15,695 nucleotides of DNA from an uncultured Bacilli bacterium (lineage in GTDB: Bacteria > Bacillota_I > Bacilli_A > RF39 > UBA660): assembly GCA_944345045.1 (NCBI GenBank), contig CALVMI010000015.1, positions 1 through 15,695 of the forward strand, in the 5' to 3' direction. Under the pieces are notes generated by a model. It worked only from the letters and a program-made list of their open reading frames with translations. It was not told where the DNA came from and ran no database searches. Shown piece by piece: positions 1 to 6,176 of this stretch. How positions within the stretch are numbered: position 1 is the first letter of the stretch; each line of letters begins with the position of its first letter. The position numbers and the translations under genes are program-made.

Positions 1-1
1 A

Positions 2-481
2 TTAAATAATTACAATGGAGTGGGAACTGGAACAATAACAACGTATAATGGAGGCTACATAAGGGCAGTGGAAAGTGATCCTGATTTAACTTGTTCAAAT
101 ACAAGTGATTTATATACCGTATCCTCATCAAACCAAGGAAACAAAGCATTAACCTATCCAGTGGGTTTAATTACAGTAGATGAGGTACTACTTTCTGGAA
201 CCGGTGGCGGAGTATTTGATGGTGGTCAAAATCATCAACCAGGAAATATCAATGGTTATTTAACAACGGGAAATCATTTTTGGACGATGACACCTGCCGG
301 AGGCTATAACCCGATCGGTGTTACTTACTGGTATTCTACTGTATTCCTTGTTTACACTTCTGGTGAATTAGATGACCGTAACTCATCTAATTCCGACGGT
401 CTGCGCCCAGTTATAAATATTCGAAGCGATGTCACAATAAGCGGAAGTGGAACAAAGGATGATCCTTATACAGTATCTTAA
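2..481 (+). CDS. C-terminal fragment of a surface protein (DUF6273-like domain), cut by the left edge
   Basis: The reading frame is open from base 2 to a TAA at 479-481, so the gene starts outside the window; an internal GTG at 20 is not a convincing start. About 159 residues are visible. They contain YPVGLITVDEV, a Gly/Asn-rich stretch, the aromatic block HFWTMTP, then GLRPVINIRSD and a final GSGTKDDPYTV. From memory this order is typical of the C-terminal DUF6273-like domain of large surface-exposed proteins in gut Bacilli (established pattern, not searched). No function is assigned. The gene at 14574 begins what looks like another protein of this class. Codons 302-406 are unusually rich in pyrimidine-ending and C-ending codons compared with their flanks. 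A terminator follows directly. Confidence 0.6.
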   Translation, partial: LNNYNGVGTGTITTYNGGYIRAVESDPDLTCSNTSDLYTVSSSNQGNKALTYPVGLITVDEVLLSGTGGGVFDGGQNHQPGNINGYLTTGNHFWTMTPAGGYNPIGVTYWYSTVFLVYTSGELDDRNSSNSDGLRPVINIRSDVTISGSGTKDDPYTVS

Positions 482-494
482 TTTTTTTCAAAGA

Positions 495-519
495 AAAAAG
501 TCTCGAATTGAGACTTTTT
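495..519. terminator. Bidirectional intrinsic terminator between convergent genes
   Basis: A perfect 10-bp stem (AAAAAGTCTC at 495-504, GAGACTTTTT at 510-519) encloses a 5-nt loop. It ends in a T-run when read on either strand and lies between the left-edge gene (+) and the penicillin-binding protein gene (−), whose stop is 523. It can therefore end transcripts from both sides. Confidence 0.85.
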
Positions 520-522
520 ATG

Positions 523-3342
523 TTAAGTATTTTCGCAAGTTGTAGCAACGGTTACTGTACCATTAACTCGTATTTGTTCACCTTGATAAGAAACGGTATA
601 TGTTACAGTTTTTGTTCCAGCAGTAGTAGTATCTACTGTACTAGCTGTGATAGTTGCTTCACTAGTTACATCTTTACCTTCATAAGTAACAGTTACAGCA
701 TTTTTAGCATTAACTGTTCCATTTATCGGAACACAAATCGTTTTAGCTGTTGCTTTTAAATTGTTTGTTGAAGTACTTTCAATTGTTGCTTCAATTTCGA
801 TTCCATCAGAAGCGTTTGTTTTAAAAATACTGTAAGCACTTTTTACAACAAATGTATAATCGCCACTTGATGGAGCAGTGTAAGTATAACTTGTGTTTTG
901 CGTCCATCCTAAACTAGTTAAATTACCATTTTCATCTTTTAAGTAAACTTGATAACCAAAAGTTCCTAAAGAAGAAGTGTTATAACTTTCATAAATACGC
1001 ATATATTCATTTTCAAATAATGAATAACTGTGATCATAAGTTGTTTTAAAATAACTAAAGTAATCAGCAAGTTCATTTCTAACATTTGTAGTATTTAAAG
1101 CATCTGGTGAAGGGGCGGCATCCCAAGATAGAGTAATTTGATTTCCTACAACAGCACTATCACCATTTGTTGCATCATCTAGTTTAGCAAATCTTGTTGA
1201 AGTTTCACTAGGTTCAGCACCTTCTTTAAAATAAGCTTGATATTTCATGTTATCAGGAGTGTATTCACTAGCTCGTTTTGTCGGTAAAGTATTTCTTTCG
1301 ACTGTCACACTTACAACTGTATCAGGTTTAGTAAATTTTTCATTTTTCGTTAAAATATTATTAGCTAAATAAGCACTTATTTTAGCCCTCATAGAAGTAC
1401 CTGTATTACTAGTTAAGTAATGTCCTGGGCCTAAATCTTTTTGATCATATCCATACCACATGGAAATAGAGTATTCAGTATTATAAGTATTAACCCAATG
1501 ATCTGGTGTCGTATAAATACTTACGCCTTTTTCATTAGCGGTAGCCGAATCAATATTTGTTGTACCAGACTTAGAAGCAATAGTACCACGTAGATTCCAA
1601 CTAATATTACCGCCGACACCTTCACTAGTTGCTTGAAGAAGTACGTCTGTAATCATCCATGCTGTTTCTTCGCTCATTGCACGTGTCATTTCATATTTAT
1701 ATTCAATCGTTTCTTCTGTTTGTGTATTTACAATTTTAGTATAAGAATATGGTTCGATATAATAGCCACCTCTTGCAAAAGCTGCATACGCCGCAGAACT
1801 TTCGAGTGGAGTAAGACCATAAGTAAAACCACCGATACTAGAAGATTCATAAACATCTTCACCGTAATTATCTTCGTCAATACCTAAATTATTTAAGAAA
1901 GTTCTAATATCATCTTTATCAACTTGATGATAAGCTTCAACTGCTGTAACATTTCGGGAAGAAGAAAGGGCATCTTTCAAAGTCATAACTCCTTTATAAC
2001 TATTATCCCAGTTATTAATAATCGTTCCATCGTTATAAGTGTATCTAAAGTCCATGAACATTTGACCAGAAGAAGCGTTATTATATTCAATTAAAGGTCC
2101 GTAATCGACGATTGGTTTAGCCGTAGAACCAGGCTGTCTTCTAAAGCCAGAACCACTGGCACGGTTATCGCCTTTAGCAACATAATTTCTTCCAGGTCCT
2201 AAGGCACTTATTGAACCGTCAACAACAGAAGTAACAGCTGTTCCTACTTGAATAAGCTCATCACGCCATTCTCCAGCAGCTCCATTTTGCATTGCATTAA
2301 TTATATCTTGAATCGATTTATCAAAAGTTGTATATACCTTGTAACCGCCTTCAGCTAAGTTAATATTTTCTTTATCTTTGATTTCATCTACAACATAATC
2401 TACAAGAACTTGATTTTCATTAGATGTCTCTTGTTGAGGAACAACAAGTGATTCAACTGAAATACTTTGTGCATCTAACATTTCCTGTTCTGTAATATAT
2501 CCGTGACGATACATCAAACTAAGAACCGTATTTTTTCGATCATTAGAAGCTTTTGGATGAAGATAAGGATGGTAAGCAATCGGGTTATTTACCATACCTA
2601 CTAATACAGCACATTCAGGTAAAGATAAATCCGATACACTTTTATTAAAGTAATATTGACTAGCTTGTTCTACACCAAAAATACCTTCTGTATTTGTGTC
2701 GCCACCAGCAAACCACCAAGAATTCAAATACATTTCAATAATTTGTTCTTTAGTATAATTTTTTTCTATTTTAAAGACAGCCATATAAATATCTTGGAAC
2801 TTTCTAATAATTCCTTCGATTCCTGTAGCTTCATCGGAAGTAAAATAGTTTTTAGAAAGCTGCATAGATAAAGTAGAGGCACCACCAGCATCCGATTGAC
2901 CTAAAAGTTGGCCAAAACTTGCTTTTAAAAAACGCGCAGCATCCACACCATTATGTTGAAAAAATCTCGAGTCTTCAGTAGCAATTAAAGCATCTACTAA
3001 AACTTGTGGAAAATCTTCATAATTTTTTAAAACACGATCTTCTTGTCCTAGTCTTGCTAAAAGAGTCCCGTCTTTAAAATAAATTTCAGTAGATTCCATG
3101 TTGTACAAAGATTCAGTAGTAAACTCTGGTGAAGTAAAGACAATATAAAGACCAAAAGCAATAACAACCGAAGCAATAGCTATACCAACGGTAATAAGAA
3201 CCATGCATACTCTTGGCCAAACTTTGCCACTTTTTTTTCTCTTTTCTTTTTTAGGCTTTTTCTTTTTCTCATCTTTTTTTGTTTTTTTAACACTTTCTTT
3301 TATTTTATCCATACTTTTTAATTTTAACTTCTTCTTTGCCAT
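523..3342 (-). CDS. Class A penicillin-binding protein (bifunctional transglycosylase/transpeptidase, PBP1a type)
   Basis: Polymerises lipid II into glycan strands and cross-links them at the outer membrane face. The 939 residues show a very basic cytoplasmic tail (1-40, about half lysine), one membrane segment (about 44-69), a GT51 transglycosylase domain (ATEDSRFFQH with the catalytic Glu at about 123; GGASTLSMQL near 153-162), and a transpeptidase domain with all three motifs: STAK (Ser406, Lys409), SRN (462-464) and KSGTT (591-595). A long tail (about 680-939) carries Thr-rich β-sheet-like modules; the last 55 or so residues (GKDVTSEATITAS...GTKTVTYTV) resemble a bacterial Ig-like (DUF5011-type) domain. 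The start at 3342 has an AAAGGAA ribosome site that lies in the end of recU; only 3 bp separate the two genes, as in the recU-ponA pair of Bacillus subtilis. Whether it is strictly PBP1 (ponA) is inferred from that synteny. Confidence 0.95.
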   Translation of the reverse strand: MAKKKLKLKSMDKIKESVKKTKKDEKKKKPKKEKRKKSGKVWPRVCMVLITVGIAIASVVIAFGLYIVFTSPEFTTESLYNMESTEIYFKDGTLLARLGQEDRVLKNYEDFPQVLVDALIATEDSRFFQHNGVDAARFLKASFGQLLGQSDAGGASTLSMQLSKNYFTSDEATGIEGIIRKFQDIYMAVFKIEKNYTKEQIIEMYLNSWWFAGGDTNTEGIFGVEQASQYYFNKSVSDLSLPECAVLVGMVNNPIAYHPYLHPKASNDRKNTVLSLMYRHGYITEQEMLDAQSISVESLVVPQQETSNENQVLVDYVVDEIKDKENINLAEGGYKVYTTFDKSIQDIINAMQNGAAGEWRDELIQVGTAVTSVVDGSISALGPGRNYVAKGDNRASGSGFRRQPGSTAKPIVDYGPLIEYNNASSGQMFMDFRYTYNDGTIINNWDNSYKGVMTLKDALSSSRNVTAVEAYHQVDKDDIRTFLNNLGIDEDNYGEDVYESSSIGGFTYGLTPLESSAAYAAFARGGYYIEPYSYTKIVNTQTEETIEYKYEMTRAMSEETAWMITDVLLQATSEGVGGNISWNLRGTIASKSGTTNIDSATANEKGVSIYTTPDHWVNTYNTEYSISMWYGYDQKDLGPGHYLTSNTGTSMRAKISAYLANNILTKNEKFTKPDTVVSVTVERNTLPTKRASEYTPDNMKYQAYFKEGAEPSETSTRFAKLDDATNGDSAVVGNQITLSWDAAPSPDALNTTNVRNELADYFSYFKTTYDHSYSLFENEYMRIYESYNTSSLGTFGYQVYLKDENGNLTSLGWTQNTSYTYTAPSSGDYTFVVKSAYSIFKTNASDGIEIEATIESTSTNNLKATAKTICVPINGTVNAKNAVTVTYEGKDVTSEATITASTVDTTTAGTKTVTYTVSYQGEQIRVNGTVTVATTCENT

Positions 3343-3345
3343 CTT

Positions 3346-3906
3346 TTAATTCCTTTCTAAATAAAATTCATCAATAATTTTTAAATAATCTAATGGCGGC
3401 TGATATTTCTCGGCAATCAAATGGCCATGTTCTTGTATAAAGTTAAAAGGAATACTTTTTCTTGTATTCGTCTCTATAAAATGAATAATTTCTTCTCCTT
3501 TAAGTAAATAATTGCCATTATTTATTTTTATAATTACAAAACAAATGCCACCATGTTCTAATACCTTTTTCATATACTTTAATTGATGTTCATGAAAGTT
3601 TGATAAAGGAAAAGAAGTTTTACTTTGTGTTTCTTTGGCTTCAAATTCAATATATTTTCCTTTATAAATTCCATTATAATCCAAAGTAGAAGGTGCTTTA
3701 AAATATCCATTTTTAATAATCCTACCATGTTCTGTATAAACAGCTTCACTAATACCAATAGGAGTAGGCTTTTTATAAATTAAAGCAATATCTTTCTCGA
3801 CATAGTATTCATTTGATTCATTAATTAGGCTTTCTAGTGCCATACCACGGTTACTGTAATTGGTTTGTTTAGGACTTTTTTTCTTGATGTTATTTGGGTA
3901 TAACAT
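3346..3906 (-). CDS. recU: Holliday junction resolvase RecU
   Basis: Cuts four-way DNA junctions in recombination repair and chromosome segregation in Bacillota. The 186 residues match the family in length and carry its signature blocks: NRGMALESLI (about 19-28), KAPSTLDYNG with Asp76, and YIEFEAKET with Glu89 and Lys91, which correspond to the metal-binding Asp/Glu/Lys set of the resolvase active site, followed by NFHEHQL. The start at 3906 has AGGTGATC seven bases upstream. It is the first gene of a two-gene operon with the penicillin-binding protein, a classic Bacillota arrangement. Confidence 0.95.
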   Translation of the reverse strand: MLYPNNIKKKSPKQTNYSNRGMALESLINESNEYYVEKDIALIYKKPTPIGISEAVYTEHGRIIKNGYFKAPSTLDYNGIYKGKYIEFEAKETQSKTSFPLSNFHEHQLKYMKKVLEHGGICFVIIKINNGNYLLKGEEIIHFIETNTRKSIPFNFIQEHGHLIAEKYQPPLDYLKIIDEFYLERN

Positions 3907-3924
3907 AAATAGATCACCTAATAC

Positions 3925-3953
3925 ATTATACTATAAAATCCAAAATTTTTAAA
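3925..3953 (-). promoter_or_regulatory. Probable promoter of the recU-pbp operon
   Basis: On the − strand a perfect TATAAT (3925-3930) lies 17 bp downstream of TTTAAA (3948-3953, 4 of 6 match to TTGACA). Transcription would begin near 3918, just ahead of the recU ribosome site. Confidence 0.55.
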
Positions 3954-4049
3954 GATTCAAGTAAGGTAGGCATTTTATTTGACAACTTTTGTCGAATGAC
4001 TAGGGCTTTTTTAGATTTTTTTGTACAATTTTTCTTGTGGAGGAAAAAT

Positions 4050-4175
4050 ATGATATCATTTGATTTAGCTTTTAATAAGATGTTAGAAAATATTTCCAAA
4101 ATTGATTGGATAATTTTAGAAAAAGCCTTAGATGATGCAGCTAAAAACGCCAAGGAACCAAACTCAAAAAATTAA
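4050..4175 (+). CDS. Small hypothetical protein, 41 residues
   Basis: ATG at 4050 follows a strong ribosome site (TGGAGGAAAA, 4038-4047) and runs to TAA at 4173-4175. The product, beginning MISFDLAFNKML and ending in NAKEPNSKN, would form an amphipathic helix with an acidic middle (EKALDD) and no membrane segment. A possible -10 (TACAAT, 4024-4029) lies just upstream but no good -35 goes with it. It sits between divergent recU and co-oriented gpsB. I do not recognise the family. The strong ribosome site is the main reason for calling it; a longer reading frame on the other strand (3926-4153) lacks such support. Confidence 0.5.
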   Translation: MISFDLAFNKMLENISKIDWIILEKALDDAAKNAKEPNSKN

Positions 4176-4206
4176 AGGAAATTCTTGGCAAAAGCTTATT
4201 CTTTAA

Positions 4207-4235
4207 TTGACAAAATTTAAAACAATTGTTAATAT
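4207..4235 (+). promoter_or_regulatory. Probable promoter of gpsB
   Basis: A perfect TTGACA (4207-4212) is followed after 17 bp by TAATAT (4230-4235, 4 of 6). TATGAT at 4233-4238 is an alternative -10 at a longer spacing of 20. Either would start transcription very close to the gpsB ribosome site, giving a leader of about 15 nt or less. Confidence 0.5.
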
Positions 4236-4255
4236 GATTTAAGAAGGTGGTAAAT

Positions 4256-4591
4256 GTGTTAAGTGAAAAAATCGTATTAAGCCCTGAAGAAATATACGAA
4301 AAAGAGTTTAAAGTTGATGCTCGTGGTTACCGACCTCAAGAAGTGGATAATTTTTTGGATTTGATCATTAAAGATTATTCGGAATTTATTAAGTTAGTTC
4401 GTGGTTACGAACGTGAATTACAAAACTTAAATGATGAGAATAATAAATTAAAACAACAAATTAGAAAACTTCAAACTGAGATTGAAGCGCGCGAAAGCAG
4501 TAACTCATCTTCGCAAGTAAGCAACATAGACTTACTAAGAAGAATCAGTCAATTAGAAAAAATTGTATATAGTAAAATGAGTAATAACTAA
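4256..4591 (+). CDS. gpsB: Cell-division regulator GpsB (DivIVA family)
   Basis: GpsB docks penicillin-binding proteins and other wall enzymes at the division site and lateral wall in Bacillota. The start chosen is GTG at 4256, five bases after AGAAGGTGG (4242-4250); a GTG at 4247 lies inside that ribosome site and is unlikely. The 111 residues begin with the DivIVA/GpsB membrane-and-partner-binding domain (KIVLSPEEIYEKEF, then GYRPQEVDNFLDLIIKDY at about 24-41), continue as a coiled coil (about 45-80), pass a Ser-rich linker and end with a short helix for oligomerisation (IDLLRRISQLEKIVYSK). Length and layout match GpsB rather than the longer DivIVA. The stop codon lies in the 5' strand of the RNase P RNA P1 helix. 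A gpsB-rnpB order is also known in Bacillus. Confidence 0.93.
   Translation: MLSEKIVLSPEEIYEKEFKVDARGYRPQEVDNFLDLIIKDYSEFIKLVRGYERELQNLNDENNKLKQQIRKLQTEIEARESSNSSSQVSNIDLLRRISQLEKIVYSKMSNN
4573..4578 (+). promoter_or_regulatory. Possible -10 element of rnpB inside gpsB
   Basis: TAAAAT (5 of 6 match to TATAAT) lies in the last codons of gpsB. A start 6-8 bases downstream would fall at about 4584-4586, almost exactly at the 5' end predicted from the P1 helix (4583). No good -35 is seen at 17 bp, so the call is tentative; processing from a gpsB transcript is the alternative. Confidence 0.35.
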
Positions 4592-4924
4592 GGCAAATGC
4601 GGCATACTTGTTATGTTGAGGAAAGTCCTTGCTCGCACAGCCTGAGATGGTTGTAGTGTTTGTGCTTAGGGAAAAAATAACCTAAGGTAGCGTAAGCTAA
4701 CGGCTCCGAAAAGACCTGTCAAATGGTTTTGGTAGGTATAAAAGTGCCAAAGTGACGAAGAAAAGGGAAACCTTGGAAGTGGAACGTGGTAAACCCCGCA
4801 AGCGAGAAACCCAAATTTTGGTAGGGGAGCTGCTGCTAGGAATAAAAACGATGCAGCGGACCAGCAGTGGTAGATAAATATTTGCCCCGTATGTATACGG
4901 ACAGAACAAGGCTTATTAGTTATT
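4583..4924 (+). ncRNA. rnpB: RNase P RNA, Bacillus class (type B)
   Basis: This is the catalytic RNA that trims the 5' leaders of pre-tRNAs. Conserved elements seen in order: GAGGAAAGTCC at 4618-4628 (CR I), GCTCGCAC then GAGATGGTTGTAGTGTTTGTG, AAAGTGCCAAAGTGACGAAG at 4741-4760, GTGGAACGTGGTAAACCCC at 4779-4797, AGCGAGAAACCCAAATTTTG from 4801, and GAACAAGGCTTATTAG near 4903-4919 (CR V). These match the B. subtilis RNA closely. P1 is formed by AATAACTAA (4583-4591) with TTAGTTATT (4916-4924), a perfect 9-bp helix, which sets both ends. At about 342 nt it is shorter than the roughly 400 nt of B. subtilis. Its 5' strand overlaps the end of gpsB. Confidence 0.95.
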
Positions 4925-4950
4925 ATTTTATTTTTAAAGGAGTGAGTATC

Positions 4951-5394
4951 TTGTTTGAAATAGGAAATGATTTAAAAGAAGCAAGAGAAAAATCGGGTGT
5001 TTCTTTAGAAGAAGCCTCCCAAGATATTCAAATAAAAAGTGTTATTTTGGAAAATATTGAAGAGGGAAATATTGGAGCTTTTAAAGATATATTTGAATTA
5101 AAAGAGTTTTTGTATTCTTATGCTAAATATTTAGGATTAAATGCTGAGAAAATTTTAGATGAATTCAATGAGTATATGTTTGAATACACATCAAAAATTC
5201 CCATAAAAGATATCGAAAAAAAAGTAATTGAACAAAATAAGGAAAAAGTAGAAACCATTGCTTCTCCTTATACGAAACCAATGAAAAAATACTCTAAAAA
5301 ATATTATATTACGATGTGCATAATTTTTATTATCATAGCTATCATAATTATTTGTTGGAGTATTCACCAAATAGCTATTACAAGGTATTTATAA
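4951..5394 (+). CDS. Short RodZ/YmfM-like membrane protein with N-terminal helix-turn-helix
   Basis: The start is TTG at 4951, eight bases after AAAGGAG (4936-4942); upstream in-frame starts fall inside the RNase P RNA. The 147 residues begin with a Cro/RodZ-type helix-turn-helix (FEIGNDLKEAREKSGVSLEEASQDIQIKSVILENIEEGN, about 2-40, then LKEFLYSYAKYLGLN), pass a charged linker with YTKPMKKYSKK, and end in one membrane segment (about 118-137) with only about ten residues outside. The RodZ/YmfM family anchors MreB-like filaments in cell elongation; YmfM lies beside pgsA in Bacillus, as here. The usual extracytoplasmic β-domain is missing, so only the cytoplasmic filament-binding part and the anchor remain. 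The next gene, pgsA, begins 13 bases after the stop, so they share a transcript. Confidence 0.8.
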   Translation: MFEIGNDLKEAREKSGVSLEEASQDIQIKSVILENIEEGNIGAFKDIFELKEFLYSYAKYLGLNAEKILDEFNEYMFEYTSKIPIKDIEKKVIEQNKEKVETIASPYTKPMKKYSKKYYITMCIIFIIIAIIIICWSIHQIAITRYL

Positions 5395-5407
5395 TAAAGG
5401 AGTAAAA

Positions 5408-6001
5408 ATGAATTTAGCAAATAAACTAACAATCAGTCGAATTATTATGGCTGGTATTATATTATTAATTCTTCTAGTTCCATGGGAAGATTTCGGCTTG
5501 ACCATACCTACCATTTATGTAATGGGAAAAGTCGTAGTAAATGTCAAATATATTATTGCCGGCTTTCTGTTTGTGATTGCTTGCCTTACAGATTATTTAG
5601 ACGGTAGCATTGCTCGCAAGTCAAAACAAACAAGTGATTTTGGGGCAACATTAGATGCTATTGCCGATAAAGTTTTGGTCAATGGGGTTCTTATTATTTT
5701 AGCATATCAAGGATTTATTTCAATTGTTGTTCCTGTACTGATTGTTATAAGAGATATATGTGTAGATGCCCTAAGAACTTTATCTGCTAAACATAAAGTG
5801 ATTATAAAAGCAAGTAAATGGGGAAAAGTAAAAACACTCTTTATGATGGTAGGAGTATCTTTATTGTTATTTTATAACTTACCATTTGAAATTTGGGGAA
5901 TATATGTCGCCGATATTTTAGTTTATATAGCTACAATTTTATCCGTTATTTCTGGAATTTTGTACTTTATTAATGCCAAAGATAAAATAAAATTTGACTA
6001 A
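5408..6001 (+). CDS. pgsA: CDP-diacylglycerol–glycerol-3-phosphate 3-phosphatidyltransferase
   Basis: Makes phosphatidylglycerol phosphate from CDP-diacylglycerol and glycerol 3-phosphate, the committed step to anionic membrane lipids. The 197-residue membrane protein carries the complete CDP-alcohol phosphotransferase signature: Asp62, Asp65-Gly66, Ala69-Arg70, Gly79, Asp83 and Asp87 in the spacing D-x2-DG-x2-AR-x8-G-x3-D-x3-D. Several hydrophobic helices surround it (about 11-25, 43-60, 90-108, 140-157, 165-190). The ATG has AAAGGAG at a good distance. It follows the RodZ-like gene, matching the Bacillus ymfM-pgsA order. The cinA gene usually found between pgsA and recA is absent; the 175-bp gap holds palindromes and the recA promoter instead. 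Confidence 0.95.
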   Translation: MNLANKLTISRIIMAGIILLILLVPWEDFGLTIPTIYVMGKVVVNVKYIIAGFLFVIACLTDYLDGSIARKSKQTSDFGATLDAIADKVLVNGVLIILAYQGFISIVVPVLIVIRDICVDALRTLSAKHKVIIKASKWGKVKTLFMMVGVSLLLFYNLPFEIWGIYVADILVYIATILSVISGILYFINAKDKIKFD

Positions 6002-6009
6002 AAAAAGAA

Positions 6010-6058
6010 CAAATTTCTAAATTTGGTAGCAAGAAAAGTAACAAATTTTGAAAATTTG
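6010..6058. repeat. Pair of related palindromes downstream of pgsA
   Basis: Two perfect dyads share the arms CAAATTT/AAATTTG: 6010-6025 (7-bp arms, 2-bp centre) and 6042-6058 (8-bp arms, 1-bp centre). Their centres are about 32 bp apart, close to three helical turns. Neither is followed by a T-run, so they do not look like terminators. They could be binding sites for a dimeric protein or stabilise the pgsA mRNA end; that is inference. Confidence 0.5.
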
Positions 6059-6095
6059 CTAAGTTAAAATAAGAAATTGGCATAAAAAAATGTGT

Positions 6096-6135
6096 AAAAC
6101 GTTTGTTCGCAAAATGAGTTGACAAACGTTTTTTT
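6096..6135 (+). terminator. Terminator-like inverted repeat overlapping the recA promoter
   Basis: Perfect 11-bp arms, AAAACGTTTGT (6096-6106) and ACAAACGTTTT (6122-6132), enclose a 15-base loop and are followed by a T-run to 6135. It can end the rodZ-like–pgsA transcript. The right arm overlaps the end of the recA -35 element and the promoter spacer, so the same DNA could also serve as an operator. Confidence 0.55.
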
Positions 6136-6147
6136 CTATTATAAAAT
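6119..6147 (+). promoter_or_regulatory. Promoter of recA
   Basis: TTGACA (6119-6124, perfect), a 17-bp spacer and TAAAAT (6142-6147, 5 of 6). Transcription would start near 6154, about 23 bases before the recA ATG. No canonical Bacillus SOS box (GAAC, four bases, GTTC) is seen here; the overlapping inverted repeat is the only candidate operator. Confidence 0.75.
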
Positions 6148-6176
6148 GAAAGTACAAAGAAATTGGAGGAATTTTA

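Noticed and set aside
508..759. Several + strand reading frames inside the penicillin-binding protein gene
   Set aside because: Cys/Phe/Ser-rich translations without ribosome sites, as expected from the complement of an AT-rich gene.
3926..4153. A 75-codon reading frame on the − strand between recU and gpsB
   Set aside because: It lacks a ribosome site, overlaps the recU promoter, and is antisense to a + strand ORF with a strong ribosome site; its composition looks like a complement of that ORF.
4149..4189. GCCAAG...CTTGGC inverted repeat as a terminator of the 41-codon gene
   Set aside because: No T-run follows on the + strand, and the 29-base loop makes a functional hairpin unlikely; a short T-run exists only in the − direction, where no transcript is expected.
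4867..4950. Upstream in-frame starts that would lengthen the RodZ-like protein
   Set aside because: This stretch is the conserved 3' part of the RNase P RNA; the ribosome site AAAGGAG at 4936 points to TTG 4951.
6096..6132. Canonical Bacillus LexA box at recA
   Set aside because: The GAAC-N4-GTTC pattern is not present; the dyad here has ACGTTTGT arms and a T-run, so only an unproven alternative operator can be suggested.
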